A stretch of DNA of 64,000 bases from positions 4,395,501-4,459,500 of the forward strand of contig NZ_CP013023.1 of NCBI RefSeq assembly GCF_001421015.2, given 5' to 3'. Positions 19,012 through 28,265 of the stretch are shown in pieces; position 1 is the stretch's first letter; each line of letters starts with the position of its first letter. A program made the translations under genes and the position numbers. Under the pieces are notes generated by a model. The model did no database searches and was not told the DNA's origin. It saw only the letters and a list, made by a program, of their open reading frames with translations. This DNA comes from Paenibacillus bovis (GTDB taxonomy: Bacteria; Bacillota; Bacilli; Paenibacillales; Paenibacillaceae).

Positions 19012-19599
19012 CTATGGAGCACTAACATCTCTTCTACTCAACTTTTTAAATGCCGAATAATTCTTACCCGACTGTATAAAGCTTAGAATCTTCTCCGCAC
19101 ACTCTGCTGGATTCAACTCTTTCGTATTGACTTCAAGATCATACTCATCCGCACGATAGATCTGATCAAACTGAGAAACTACCAGTCCGATATTCCGATC
19201 CCCTCTTTGTTTTTCTTCTTTGGAACATCTTACACCTACAAACAATACAGGCTGATCAGTAAATACATCAAGACACTCGTTAAAGCGCGTGTCACTGTCC
19301 AGGGCAGTATCTGCTATTACATTCAAGTCCATTTCCGAAAACAGTTTAACTGTCGAATGGTACACGGAGAATATGGAGTCATCCACGATTTGCGAGACCG
19401 CTTGGTGCCCTATTTCTTTTGGGGACGCCTATACCAATTTATTGTTAACAAAATGATTATAATTATCGAAAAAATCATCCAATGATAAATGGTGAAACAT
19501 AATTTCTTTTTGACTGGTCATTTCAGCCGAAATGCTCGTCTTTCCTGAGCTGGAAGTTCCGTTCAGCAGCACAGTGAGCCCTTTCTTTAAATGGATCAC
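19012..19599 (-). pseudogene. broken copy of chloramphenicol-phosphotransferase-like kinase
   Basis: The sequence is closely related to the intact gene at 24149-24754 (shared segments VFSVYHSTVKLFSEM, NVIADT, RFNECLD, QRGDRNIGL). It carries an in-frame TAG after FVNNKLV and lacks the short LARRE segment that the intact copy has next to KEE. The Walker A loop is still present upstream of the stop. It is a non-functional duplicate on the other side of the siderophore gene group. Confidence 0.85.
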
Positions 19600-19662
19600 C
19601 TTCCTCTATGCGATTGACTCGTCTATCGACCAACGTTTCGATTCCTGAGATCTTTTCACCTT

Positions 19663-21396
19663 TTACAACCCAGTCAACAAAGCCTGCTCAATCTGATCCA
19701 CGATGCTATTAATCCCAATCGGTCCGTAACAGCCGATCCAGGTTACCGCATCGACGCAGTGGATATGCTGATCCGCATGATGATCGAGCATGTCCAGTAC
19801 CTGCTGCTCGGTCGCCGATATAACGCCCTGCATTGTCCGATTGCTAAGCAGAAAATAGTGGCTGGCTTGCACAGCCGGAAGTCTATCTACGGAAATATGA
19901 TACGCCGTATCCGAAGTATCCTCCACAAATAACGGAATAGGCAAACCCAGATCCCTGTACAGCACAGCACCCGTACGATGAGCAGCCGAATGAACGCGAA
20001 TGAGCGAATCAAGCGGACGGATCAGAGCGACACTTTGCCCTGCCAATACGGGAGCCAATTCTTCGGACAACAGCGCAGTGCGTCGATAATAATCCGCCAG
20101 GATGATTTTGGCTTCTGCTCTTTTGCCAGTCAGCTCCCCGAAAACTCCCAGAATCGTCTGCCAGCTCTCGTTGCGCTTGAACATAAGAACAGGAGCAATC
20201 CGGCTTAACCTTTCAAAATGACGATCATGAACCTCGGTGCAAATGATCAGATCCGGCGACAGCTGCTCTACAGCCGCCAGATCCGGGTACTCATACGTTC
20301 CGAGCAGTTCGGTGTTCCGAAGTCTGTCCCGAATCGATGACGGAAAATGGATCGACACACTGCCGGATCCGACGCTTCCTGCCGGAGACAGCCCAAACGC
20401 GAGCAAATGGTCAGCATACTGCATATCGAGTACAGCGATACGCTGTGGCGGTCTCTTCACTTGATATTCTCCCCGCATATGGCAAATTACCGTTCCTTGA
20501 GGCGATTCGTACGACGAAGCTGTTCGATTGCGCAGCAAAGTCTTCGTGTATTCTTCATCCGTTTTGGAAGCATGATCAAGCCGGTAACGCAGCGGGGAAA
20601 CGCCGTACTGCTTTTTGAATACTCTGCTGAAATAATACATATCACGATAACCGATTCGATCAGCGATTTCTCCGATGGAAGCGTCTGTATATTGCAGCAT
20701 CCGCGACGCATTCTCCAGCCGCAGCTTGCTTATATACTCCATCGGTCCCAACCGCTTCTCCTGCTTAAATTGCCTTTGAAGCTGCCGGATGCTGCATCCC
20801 GCGAGGTCTGCCAACTCCTGCAGTTCCAGATTCCGGCGATAATGCGAGGCGATATAGGAGGCGACCACATCCACTCTGTCCGACTCTGCGCCACCTTGAC
20901 CGCGTTCGTACTCTATGATCAGTTCATAGATGATATTTTGCAGCAGCGCATTAGCATGAAAAATTTCCAGCCCTTCGCCGCGGCGCCATTTGGCGATGAT
21001 TTTCTCGGCTTGCTGCACCCACTGTGTATGAATGACTGTATTTTGAATAAAAGAGATTTGCAGCGGATGTTTACGATACGAAGGCATGGGATGGAGCGCT
21101 TCATCCAGGGCAAAAGCCTCGTACGTGATAACCATATAATAAAGTTCGTCTGATCCGCATGTCAGTGTAAAAGGAGTGCCTTTTGCGATATGACAAGCCA
21201 AAGAAGCTCCAATGCGGCAAACTTCGCCATTCATTGCAAGCTCCCCTTCCCCGCCTACTGCCAGCAGCAGCAAATTCGAGGTGAATTCAGTTTGGTTAAC
21301 GCTAAGAACACCGCCTGCCTGCAAAGTACCACTGTACCCGTCAAGCATTTTGATCGTCATTTCACTCCATGGACTTGTTTGCTGCTGCAGCGGCAT
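19663..21396 (-). CDS. AraC-type regulator fused to siderophore-binding domain (Btr-like)
   Basis: A protein of about 577 residues in three parts: an N-terminal cupin-like domain (1-130), an AraC double helix-turn-helix (about 185-285; GCSIRQLQRQFKQEKRLGPM and IGEIADRIGYRDMYYFSRVF), and a C-terminal periplasmic-binding-like domain (about 315-580). The last domain is homologous to the neighbouring iron-siderophore binding protein (RIAVLDMQYADHLLAFG; PDLIICTE; YGPIGINSIVDQIE). This is the layout of Bacillus Btr, which senses ferric bacillibactin and activates uptake genes. The ATG at 21396 is preferred because AGGAG is 8 nt away; 21405 is possible. It probably controls the two genes upstream. 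Confidence 0.85.
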   Translation of the reverse strand: MPLQQQTSPWSEMTIKMLDGYSGTLQAGGVLSVNQTEFTSNLLLLAVGGEGELAMNGEVCRIGASLACHIAKGTPFTLTCGSDELYYMVITYEAFALDEALHPMPSYRKHPLQISFIQNTVIHTQWVQQAEKIIAKWRRGEGLEIFHANALLQNIIYELIIEYERGQGGAESDRVDVVASYIASHYRRNLELQELADLAGCSIRQLQRQFKQEKRLGPMEYISKLRLENASRMLQYTDASIGEIADRIGYRDMYYFSRVFKKQYGVSPLRYRLDHASKTDEEYTKTLLRNRTASSYESPQGTVICHMRGEYQVKRPPQRIAVLDMQYADHLLAFGLSPAGSVGSGSVSIHFPSSIRDRLRNTELLGTYEYPDLAAVEQLSPDLIICTEVHDRHFERLSRIAPVLMFKRNESWQTILGVFGELTGKRAEAKIILADYYRRTALLSEELAPVLAGQSVALIRPLDSLIRVHSAAHRTGAVLYRDLGLPIPLFVEDTSDTAYHISVDRLPAVQASHYFLLSNRTMQGVISATEQQVLDMLDHHADQHIHCVDAVTWIGCYGPIGINSIVDQIEQALLTGL

Positions 21397-21442
21397 TTCT
21401 CTCATCTCCTGACAATTAGCAAAAGTAACATGCTTGCTGTTG

Positions 21443-22216
21443 TCATTTTAATTGAGATTTATTCTCAGTGTCAATTTTCGGGCATTTTCTGCAATATTCC
21501 CCGGACATCTGATAATAGAAGCAGCAGGTGATTCGTTCGTTTTTGGCAATCGGAACCTGATCCTGGCATGTTGTAAATCGGGTGAACGGATTCCGTCTTT
21601 GATCAAATAAAGCTCCGGGCGCTTCCTGCGTTAAGTAGGAAAAATCCGCCTGGATGTGCTGAAGGTCTTTTCCATCTTCAACTGCTTCCAATTTATACAA
21701 AGGGCCGATCCGCACCATAATATTCTCCCAGAGAATACTCATCGGAAGCGGCGCGATTGCAGCAAGCGTCTTGAGCAGCGGAGTCAGCTGCAGCGCAAAT
21801 ATCTCCTCGATTGCCTTTTCCCGCTGGACTTTCCGGTTTGCCGTGAGCACTTCTGCCCGAAGACCACTGACTGCAAGAAAAGGAAACCGCGTCCCGCCTT
21901 CCTCGTTGAGCGCCGGGTGATACAGAAAGCTGTCTTTCAACGATAAAGAAACATGCTGATCATGAAAAGTCAGAGCCGTCATCAGCGGAGCGGTCCATAG
22001 ATAGCCGATACGCTTGGCTAACATCGAAGCAGCAACCTTCAGATCGGGCGCGCCAATATACATCTGAAACCAGCGGATATAATCCTGACATGCCGCTTCT
22101 TCGTACAGATCACTCAAAGCAACGATACGGATACTGTCTTCAGGCGGCTCACCCAACAACATCGAATGTTTGGCTGCCGTCTGTTTCCACAATTCGTTCG
22201 AGAGATAATAGTCCAT
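21443..22216 (-). CDS. FhuF-like ferric siderophore reductase
   Basis: A 257-residue protein ending in the cysteine motif of FhuF-type (2Fe-2S) siderophore-iron reductases: TCCFYY...YCRKCP (residues about 228-245). The N-terminal three quarters resemble the IucA/IucC-FhuF helical domain (MLAKRIGYLWTAPLMTALT; PMSILWENIMVRIG). It starts 1 bp after the stop of the binding-protein gene, so the two are translationally coupled. It would release iron from the imported siderophore in the cytoplasm. Confidence 0.85.
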   Translation of the reverse strand: MDYYLSNELWKQTAAKHSMLLGEPPEDSIRIVALSDLYEEAACQDYIRWFQMYIGAPDLKVAASMLAKRIGYLWTAPLMTALTFHDQHVSLSLKDSFLYHPALNEEGGTRFPFLAVSGLRAEVLTANRKVQREKAIEEIFALQLTPLLKTLAAIAPLPMSILWENIMVRIGPLYKLEAVEDGKDLQHIQADFSYLTQEAPGALFDQRRNPFTRFTTCQDQVPIAKNERITCCFYYQMSGEYCRKCPKIDTENKSQLK

Positions 22217-22217
22217 T

Positions 22218-23252
22218 TCAGTTCAATCCAAGCAGGGCTTCCGCCGCCTGATCTACGATTAAATTGATGGCAAGCGGACCATAATAGGCAATCCATAAGG
22301 TGGAATTTACGTCGTAAGCGCGGTTATTTTTGACCGCATCCAGCGATTTCCAGACTGGGTTATTCGCCATCGCTTCGGCCTCTGTGGCAAACAGCTCGTC
22401 CGAAAGTACAAAATAACGATCAGCATCGATCGATGGAACTTCTTCCATCGAGATTTCAAGCGAACCTTCTTCGCCAACCTTCTGCACCATCGGCGGCATA
22501 TTCAAACCCAAATCCCGATACAGAATTTCGCCAGTCCGATGTTCAATCCCGTGAATCCGAATACCTTCTTTTCTCGGACGAATCAGAGCTACTGTTTCGT
22601 CGCCCAGCTTCTCAGCCAGCTTTGCTTTCAGTCCGCTGACTTTATCCTCATAAGCTTGGCGCACTTTCTCGGCTTCAGCCGGCTTGTCCGTCACTTTGGC
22701 AATCGTGGACAGTGTATCGCGCCAGTCTTCATAGAAGTCCAATACGAGGGTAGGTGCAATTTTGCTAACATTCTCATACTGTTTATCCTGAAAATCGGTC
22801 ATGATGATCAGATCCGGTTCCAAAGAAGCAATAGCTTCCAGATTAGGCTCATCCCGGGTACCGAGAATCTGTACGCCATTCGGCTGATCGCCCAAGTATT
22901 CCGGGAAACCAGTATTGCCTCCGGCGATCACGCTGCCAGCCGGCTTCTCACCAACCGCCAACATTTGATCCAAAAACTTCACATCAAGCACGGCAATTTT
23001 CTTCGGCTTTTCGTTCAGCACCAGCTCACCCTTCATATGCTTGAGCGTAACGGGAAAAGCTTCGGTATTCGTGTCTGTTTGCGCAGTCGTCTTTGCGACT
23101 GCCGCAGACGGCTGGCTATTATCCGTTCCGGTTCCAGCTCCGCAACCAGTCAATATAAGTATAAGGACCAGCAGTAAGCCTATCCCTAATCGTGATTTGT
23201 AGGCAGCATTTCTCCAGCTTTCGGACGCTCGCCCTTTCATTTCTCTATTCAT
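22218..23252 (-). CDS. ferric siderophore ABC transporter substrate-binding lipoprotein
   Basis: A 344-residue lipoprotein. The signal peptide ends in LILILTGC, the lipobox, with Cys near residue 37. A class III siderophore-binding fold follows (KKIAVLDVKFLDQMLAVGEKP; LEPDLIIMTDF; GLNMPP; YGPLAINLIVDQAAEALLG). AAGGGGG precedes ATG. A Fur box lies 21 bp upstream of the start, so the operon is iron-repressed. No permease or ATPase gene is adjacent, so it must share a transporter encoded elsewhere. Confidence 0.9.
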   Translation of the reverse strand: MNREMKGRASESWRNAAYKSRLGIGLLLVLILILTGCGAGTGTDNSQPSAAVAKTTAQTDTNTEAFPVTLKHMKGELVLNEKPKKIAVLDVKFLDQMLAVGEKPAGSVIAGGNTGFPEYLGDQPNGVQILGTRDEPNLEAIASLEPDLIIMTDFQDKQYENVSKIAPTLVLDFYEDWRDTLSTIAKVTDKPAEAEKVRQAYEDKVSGLKAKLAEKLGDETVALIRPRKEGIRIHGIEHRTGEILYRDLGLNMPPMVQKVGEEGSLEISMEEVPSIDADRYFVLSDELFATEAEAMANNPVWKSLDAVKNNRAYDVNSTLWIAYYGPLAINLIVDQAAEALLGLN

Positions 23253-23272
23253 GGTGAATCCCCCTTATGTAT

Positions 23273-23291
23273 GATAATGATTTTCATTATC
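23273..23291 (-). promoter_or_regulatory. Fur box
   Basis: GATAATGATTTTCATTATC is a near-perfect 19-bp Fur operator, just before the siderophore-binding protein start. It predicts iron-dependent repression of the three-gene unit. The following stretch to 23554 holds no supported gene. Confidence 0.93.
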
Positions 23292-23554
23292 GACTATAAA
23301 GGGAGTATAAACGATCTGCACTTGGCGTTACCATGTACTTTTGCGACATATTAGTGGGACTAATGCGACGTGATCCTGCTAATTTGGGCTGAAGACGAAC
23401 GTCCGAGAGATGAATACAGTGTTATACAATCTTTTGATCCTTCATCTTCATTCGCATAATTCGAAGATGAAATCTTCCAATACGACAAACAGCCTGTCAA
23501 ACAGTCATTAAATAACACATACTCGCAACTTATATAGTAAAGTGTCTGTCTCAA

Positions 23555-24031
23555 TTAGCTGGTAAACGTTTGTATTCTTTTACAATTCTCGATCCGTTCC
23601 TCAAATTGGCCTTTTGTGTATTCATTAATTACGCTATTCCAAAATATTTGGGCTGGCCGATTACTCTCAATCTGATGTACTTGCCATAATCCCTTATGTA
23701 TATTGAATATATGAGCTGCTGCGGACCTACCGATTCCTTCTCGTCTATACTTCTTTAATATAAAAAATTCGGCAATGGAATAATAGCGTAGTTCTGCAGA
23801 GTCAATGAAATGAATCAACACAAACCCTACATATTTCTCTTCTTTTTTTATAATATAAGCAAATCGTTGATTGCCTTCTTGAAAATACTCTTCTAAAGGA
23901 TACGGACTATATTGTCCATCTTCTTCTACATCAAATTGGAGAAACTCCGAGAAATCATAAATATAAAATTGCATGAGATTTTCCAATACTTCTTTATGCT
24001 TCTGATTAACTTGTATGATATCAAAATCCAT
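23555..24031 (-). CDS. GNAT acetyltransferase
   Basis: The start at 24031 (MDFDIIQVNQKH) follows GTGGAGG. GNAT motif A is EFFILKKYRREGIGRSAAAHIF and the end strand is ESNRPAQIFWNSVINEY. The FYIYDFSEF opening is typical of a Bacillota GNAT subgroup of unknown substrate. Confidence 0.85.
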   Translation of the reverse strand: MDFDIIQVNQKHKEVLENLMQFYIYDFSEFLQFDVEEDGQYSPYPLEEYFQEGNQRFAYIIKKEEKYVGFVLIHFIDSAELRYYSIAEFFILKKYRREGIGRSAAAHIFNIHKGLWQVHQIESNRPAQIFWNSVINEYTKGQFEERIENCKRIQTFTS

Positions 24032-24148
24032 TTTTAGATCCTCCACATTTTGTTTAACATCCAGAACGGCTCCTATATCATTCACTAAAATAGTAAAAGA
24101 CAACTTTTTTTAAACTATTTAGTTTCTTGTCGTCTTTTACATTACATC

Positions 24149-24754
24149 TTATTCGTATTTGTTAACATTTCTCTTATTCAGCTTGTTGAATACTGAGTAA
24201 TCCTGACCAGATTGTATAAAGTTTAAAATTTCTTTCGCACATTCTGCTGGGTTCAATGCCTCCGTATTTACTTTAAGATCATATTCGTCAAAACGATAAA
24301 TCTGATCGAACTGAAAATCTGCCAGTCCAATATTTCGGTCTCCTCTTTTTTGTTCTCTTCGTGCAAGTTCTTCTTTGGAGCATTGTACACCTACGAACAA
24401 TACAGACTGATCAGCAAACATATCGAGGCATTCATTAAACCGCTTGTCACTATCCATCACAGTATCTGCTATTACATTCAAACCCATCTCCGAAAAGAGC
24501 TTAACTGTCGAATGATACACTGAAAATACCGAATCATCTACAATTTGTGAGACAACTTGATGGTCTATTTCTTTTGGAGATGTACCTATCAACTTATTAT
24601 TAACAAAGTCATTATAATTATCAAAAAACTCATCCAGTGATAAATGGTGGAATAAAATCTCTTTCTGATTAATCAGTTCATTGGAAATACTTGTCTTTCC
24701 TGAACTTGACGTTCCGTTAAGCAGTACAATGAGTCCTTGTCTCAAATGGATCAC
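24149..24754 (-). CDS. chloramphenicol phosphotransferase-like kinase
   Basis: A 201-residue P-loop kinase of the CPT family. It starts at GTG 24754 with the characteristic Walker A (IVLLNGTSSSGKTS, residues about 9-22). SLDEFFDNYN follows, then the arginine-rich lid (KEELARREQKRGDRNIGL). CPT enzymes phosphorylate chloramphenicol in the producer, but most homologues have unknown substrates. A broken paralogue lies at 19012-19599 with the siderophore genes in between. Confidence 0.8.
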   Translation of the reverse strand: MIHLRQGLIVLLNGTSSSGKTSISNELINQKEILFHHLSLDEFFDNYNDFVNNKLIGTSPKEIDHQVVSQIVDDSVFSVYHSTVKLFSEMGLNVIADTVMDSDKRFNECLDMFADQSVLFVGVQCSKEELARREQKRGDRNIGLADFQFDQIYRFDEYDLKVNTEALNPAECAKEILNFIQSGQDYSVFNKLNKRNVNKYE

Positions 24755-24884
24755 CCTTATCTATAAGAATTGCGTATCTCTCAGGTAAGATTTCTTCATT
24801 CTCGCCACAGTATAAAATGCTCTGTCTAGACCTAGGTATGCCGCATGAATAGTATGCTTTAATCATGTTTATATACAGTTTTCA

Positions 24885-25298
24885 CTACTCTATCAATGCT
24901 TTTAAAATCCGTTCTCTGGTTTGGCTTAGTCGGTTCTCAGCTCCGTCCGGATGCAGAGGTTCACCCCAAGTAAATCCATCGCCCTGGTATCTTGGAATGA
25001 GATGCATATGATAATGGGTCAGATCATTAAATACTCCTCCATCTTGGCAAATCCTTATTCCATCGGGTTTAAATACTTTCTTCAAAACAATTGAGAGCAT
25101 TTGTGAGGCCTCCATGATTGCATATGCAGTCTGTGGATCAACCTCATCAACATCGAGGTAATGTCGTTTGGGAAGGATTAGAGTATGCCCTTCATTAAAA
25201 GGAGCAATATCCAGTACACACGTAATCCATTCATTTTCATAAATGATGTTTAGATTAGGTTCAATATTGTTAGCGATTCTGCATCCCAAGCATTCCAT
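24885..25298 (-). CDS. HIT family protein
   Basis: The start at 25298 (MECLGCRI) follows GGAGTG. The histidine triad appears as THYHMHLIPRY, catalytic near residue 100, and the N-terminal CLGC and the PFNEGHTLILPKRHY strand are typical. HIT proteins hydrolyse or transfer nucleotides from phosphoramidate or dinucleotide substrates. The role in the cell is unspecified. Confidence 0.9.
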   Translation of the reverse strand: MECLGCRIANNIEPNLNIIYENEWITCVLDIAPFNEGHTLILPKRHYLDVDEVDPQTAYAIMEASQMLSIVLKKVFKPDGIRICQDGGVFNDLTHYHMHLIPRYQGDGFTWGEPLHPDGAENRLSQTRERILKALIE

Positions 25299-25303
25299 AT
25301 GTA

Positions 25304-25610
25304 TCACACTCCATTCCAAACAGGTTCCTCATTGTGTGCCAAGTGTCCTTCATCAACTATCTTCTGAAAAGCAGGGTTCCCATTTGCAGCACCCGTACTT
25401 AAAGTATCGTATAACATAGTCAATCTTTCAGTAATCCGATGTTTAAGTTTATTAGGAACAGGAATTACATACGCTTCAAAAAACAAATGGATTTGCCTTC
25501 TGCGCTCTTCTGTATGTAAGTTTGATTGGTACGGTACTATTATCCCTGCACAGTAATCAGTTGCGAATCGTGCAAGCGGAACAGATGTATAGAATTTTAT
25601 TTTTCACCTT
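25304..25610 (-). pseudogene. 5'-truncated remnant of unknown gene
   Basis: An open frame without a credible start runs for about 100 codons (SVPLARFATDYCAGIIVPYQ; VPNKLKHRITERL; GHLAHNEEPVWNGV). It stops 6 bp before the HIT start. The composition is protein-like, but the 5' end is missing. A TTG at 25486 could start a 60-residue product. No family recognised. Confidence 0.35.
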
Positions 25611-26247
25611 GGTATACAAACTCAACTTTACCATCCAGCAAATATCGATATTCAAATAATTGCATCGTTCTTTCCCTGATTCTCTCTCGTATACTTGTGC
25701 CCAGGCTTACAGATCCTTGTGAACCAAGGTAACTATTATTAATAAATGCCTTCTCTACAAATTCTGTTTCTTTTAAGTGATACTGTAACCATTCTTTCTG
25801 TGATTCAATTAGTGCTTTTCTTGGTTCTTTATCTAACTTAGCAAGAAGCTTTTTATATGTTTGATTCAATTCTTTATCCCAAATCTCTGTATATTTGCTC
25901 TCCAACACTCTCCATTCCAATGTCGAGAACTCTTTGGAATTTTGTAATTTATTAAATTCCACTTCATAATCCTGATCTATAGGATTTCGAAGCATTTCAT
26001 CATAAAATTCTCCTTTTAAATCATAGTTTCCGATGCTCAAAGGTAAAACTTCATTATTGGAAGAATTGGAATGAACTTCAGTTGTTTTGTTCGATTCTGT
26101 TATGTCAGCTGTACTCACTTCATCACGAGAAAGTTCAGAATTCACTATTGATTTAGTTTCGCTATTCGACATATTCGATTGACTACTATTTTGACAAGAT
26201 GAGCATACTATCGTAATAAAAAACAATAAAAGTATCTTAACCTTCAT
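25597..26247 (-). CDS. LprI-like lipoprotein
   Basis: The signal peptide has lipobox VCSSC and is followed by a Ser/Thr/Asn-rich linker (about 20-80). The C-terminal domain has the LprI/lysozyme-inhibitor-like pattern WDKELNQTYKKLLAKL and SQKEWLQYHLKETEF. GGAG precedes ATG. It is an outer-face lipoprotein; some homologues protect against lysozyme, which is only a possibility here. Confidence 0.75.
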   Translation of the reverse strand: MKVKILLLFFITIVCSSCQNSSQSNMSNSETKSIVNSELSRDEVSTADITESNKTTEVHSNSSNNEVLPLSIGNYDLKGEFYDEMLRNPIDQDYEVEFNKLQNSKEFSTLEWRVLESKYTEIWDKELNQTYKKLLAKLDKEPRKALIESQKEWLQYHLKETEFVEKAFINNSYLGSQGSVSLGTSIRERIRERTMQLFEYRYLLDGKVEFVYQGEK

Positions 26248-26265
26248 ACATTATCTCCTTCATTA

Positions 26266-26595
26266 TCATAGGGTATGTTGTCCCTTTTTTTCTTTTCCAG
26301 ATAATTGTTGTAAATTCATTACTGCTACATTGACTGATGTTTCAATATATCCTTCGATCTGCATAAAATGAAAGACATTCAGCGGTTCATTGATTACTTG
26401 CTTTTCATATTCCATATCCCCTAACACATGGGGAACAAATTCTAATACATCACTGGACTTGACTTCATCCAGATCAATAACTTTATTCGTTTTATTATTG
26501 ATTTCTTCCCTCATTTGATTAGTAAAATCATAGTGTTCTAGCAGCTTTCCATTCAGTAATTGAAAATCACTCCATGATAATTTGTTTATCTGCAT
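26266..26595 (-). CDS. hypothetical protein
   Basis: A 109-residue acidic protein (LLNGKLLEHYDFTNQMREEI; DVLEFVPHVLGDMEYEKQ; IEGYIETSVNVAVMNL). It begins 18 bp upstream of the LprI-like gene and may be co-transcribed. No family is recognised. Confidence 0.6.
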   Translation of the reverse strand: MQINKLSWSDFQLLNGKLLEHYDFTNQMREEINNKTNKVIDLDEVKSSDVLEFVPHVLGDMEYEKQVINEPLNVFHFMQIEGYIETSVNVAVMNLQQLSGKEKKGQHTL

Positions 26596-26645
26596 ACATT
26601 AATTCCTTACTAAATAAAGTCCACTTGGTTTATTCTCATCATCTA

Positions 26646-27056
26646 TTAATCCCACCATACAGAGTAAACCTTCATTCCGGCTTCCAATAATGGGGCTGCT
26701 TTCGGCTCACCAAATTGATATCCTTCTTCTATATCACTTGGTTCCAGAACCCTTAATCGATCCATTAATTCATCTTGATGTAAAGTGGATAATATATATA
26801 TTCTTTCAGAGAATGGCCAGCCGTTTTCTTCAACCTCATAGATTTCTACAAATATATCTTGGACTTCAATTAATTGTTTGGTACGCTTCAATGTCTCATA
26901 GAATACATCAATACCCGGATGATTTAGCAAATTACAGCCAATGGATGATTCTTCCTCATTACCATCAAAAAACAACTCAAGAGAAACGATAGGAGCTGCT
27001 CCAGAATCACCCTCGAGTTCGAATTGATTATTGATTTCATGTAATAGTTTTTGCAT
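26646..27056 (-). CDS. small hypothetical (immunity-like) protein
   Basis: A 136-residue acidic protein with a plausible alpha/beta fold (IVSLELFFDGNEEESSIG; IDVFYETLKRTKQLIEVQ; GWPFSERIYILSTL). It ends in MKVYSVWWD. Size, acidity and the W-rich end resemble putative immunity proteins, but the family is not recognised. The downstream 226 bp toward 27282 have no gene. Confidence 0.6.
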   Translation of the reverse strand: MQKLLHEINNQFELEGDSGAAPIVSLELFFDGNEEESSIGCNLLNHPGIDVFYETLKRTKQLIEVQDIFVEIYEVEENGWPFSERIYILSTLHQDELMDRLRVLEPSDIEEGYQFGEPKAAPLLEAGMKVYSVWWD

Positions 27057-27282
27057 AAATATGTCGTACCTCTTCCATTTTTATTTCTACTATACTTTCT
27101 GAATCCCGGAGTGGGAAATTAAATATACAGGTCCCAATATTTCCATTCTGCATTTCTAACGAAAACCTATTATATACGCTAGCAAATGAAGAATTCTTCT
27201 ACCATTTCACCTACACTTTGTTGGTAACTGAATATATCTTCTCGTTTTCAAGAGTCATCCAAAGCGTAAATTAAATATAGTT

Positions 27283-28050
27283 TTAATCCAACGAAGCTCG
27301 AGAAGCAGCCATTACACGTAGAGCGTTCTCGAAATAACGATATGCTTCATCTGCAATTTCCAGAAACTCTTCAACACTTACATTACTATCGAGGTAACAA
27401 GCGTACAGATCATCAACTAAAGTAGGATCAATTTCACAATGGTCTAATATGACATTCTTCATCGTAACCATATCATCTTCCCATACACCTGTATCCTCCA
27501 AAACTAAAGAGTATAAAGCACGAAGTAATCGCTTAGAGTAGCCTTTTATATATCGGACTTGCATTGTGTGATCACTAGCAGTAGATAGTAAACGGTGTAT
27601 ATGATCTACTTCTTCCTTGGTGTCTGTATTCAAGTCCAAAATAAACTCTGGAGAAATCCGGATCGGTGATATTTGTTCACCAACGTCATGACCATATACG
27701 CAGACACAAATGACCTTTACCCAGAACCCCCACTCATTGGGCTTACTTAATACATCCTCCATCGAGCAGATAACTGTATCGATCTTAGTGAGTATTGGAT
27801 ATTCTTGCAAAAGTTTGTCTTTAATCTTTGACAATCTTTCATAATCAAACTCTTTGGGATCCTCACATACAATCGTAAAGTCTGCATCTGACTTAAACGG
27901 TGTAGCCGTTCCTTTGGGAATGGAACCGCACATATAGATGCTATGAATCTTGCCTTTGAATTCAGTAAGGAGGTTATCGATATACGTATCAACAAAATCC
28001 TTGTATTCGCTTTGTATTTCAATTTTATTTATGACTTTTTCTAAGATCAT
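27283..28050 (-). CDS. nucleotidyltransferase-domain protein
   Basis: The start at 28050 (MILEKVINK) follows GGAGGAG. The pol-beta nucleotidyltransferase signature is complete: MCGSIPKGTATPFKSDADF with catalytic Asp-x-Asp, and IDTVICS supplies the third acidic residue. The C-terminal helical domain (about 150-255) resembles those of antibiotic adenylyltransferases or kanamycin-type nucleotidyltransferases. The substrate is unknown. Confidence 0.85.
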   Translation of the reverse strand: MILEKVINKIEIQSEYKDFVDTYIDNLLTEFKGKIHSIYMCGSIPKGTATPFKSDADFTIVCEDPKEFDYERLSKIKDKLLQEYPILTKIDTVICSMEDVLSKPNEWGFWVKVICVCVYGHDVGEQISPIRISPEFILDLNTDTKEEVDHIHRLLSTASDHTMQVRYIKGYSKRLLRALYSLVLEDTGVWEDDMVTMKNVILDHCEIDPTLVDDLYACYLDSNVSVEEFLEIADEAYRYFENALRVMAASRASLD

Positions 28051-28265
28051 ACAAGCTCCTCCTGGACCAAGAATTTCTTTGGCTAATGCATATACATTCC
28101 TGACGTTCAAAGGGCTTATTTGACTGCAGGAAATATGCCTTCAGACTTGGCCGATTAAATATATAGCTTGAATTCGCACTTCCAGTATTTCTTTTCTTTG
28201 ATGGCTCAGGATCACATACAAAGATACATGAATATTGTAGCAGCAGAAGCGTTGATTTATTTGTA

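Noticed and set aside
20347..21153. Plus-strand open frame of 268 codons
   Set aside because: It is antisense to the Btr-like regulator, where helix-turn-helix and binding-domain motifs are unmistakable.
23360..23554. Minus-strand open frame of 64 codons after the siderophore unit
   Set aside because: No ribosome site, no protein-like segments; probably chance.
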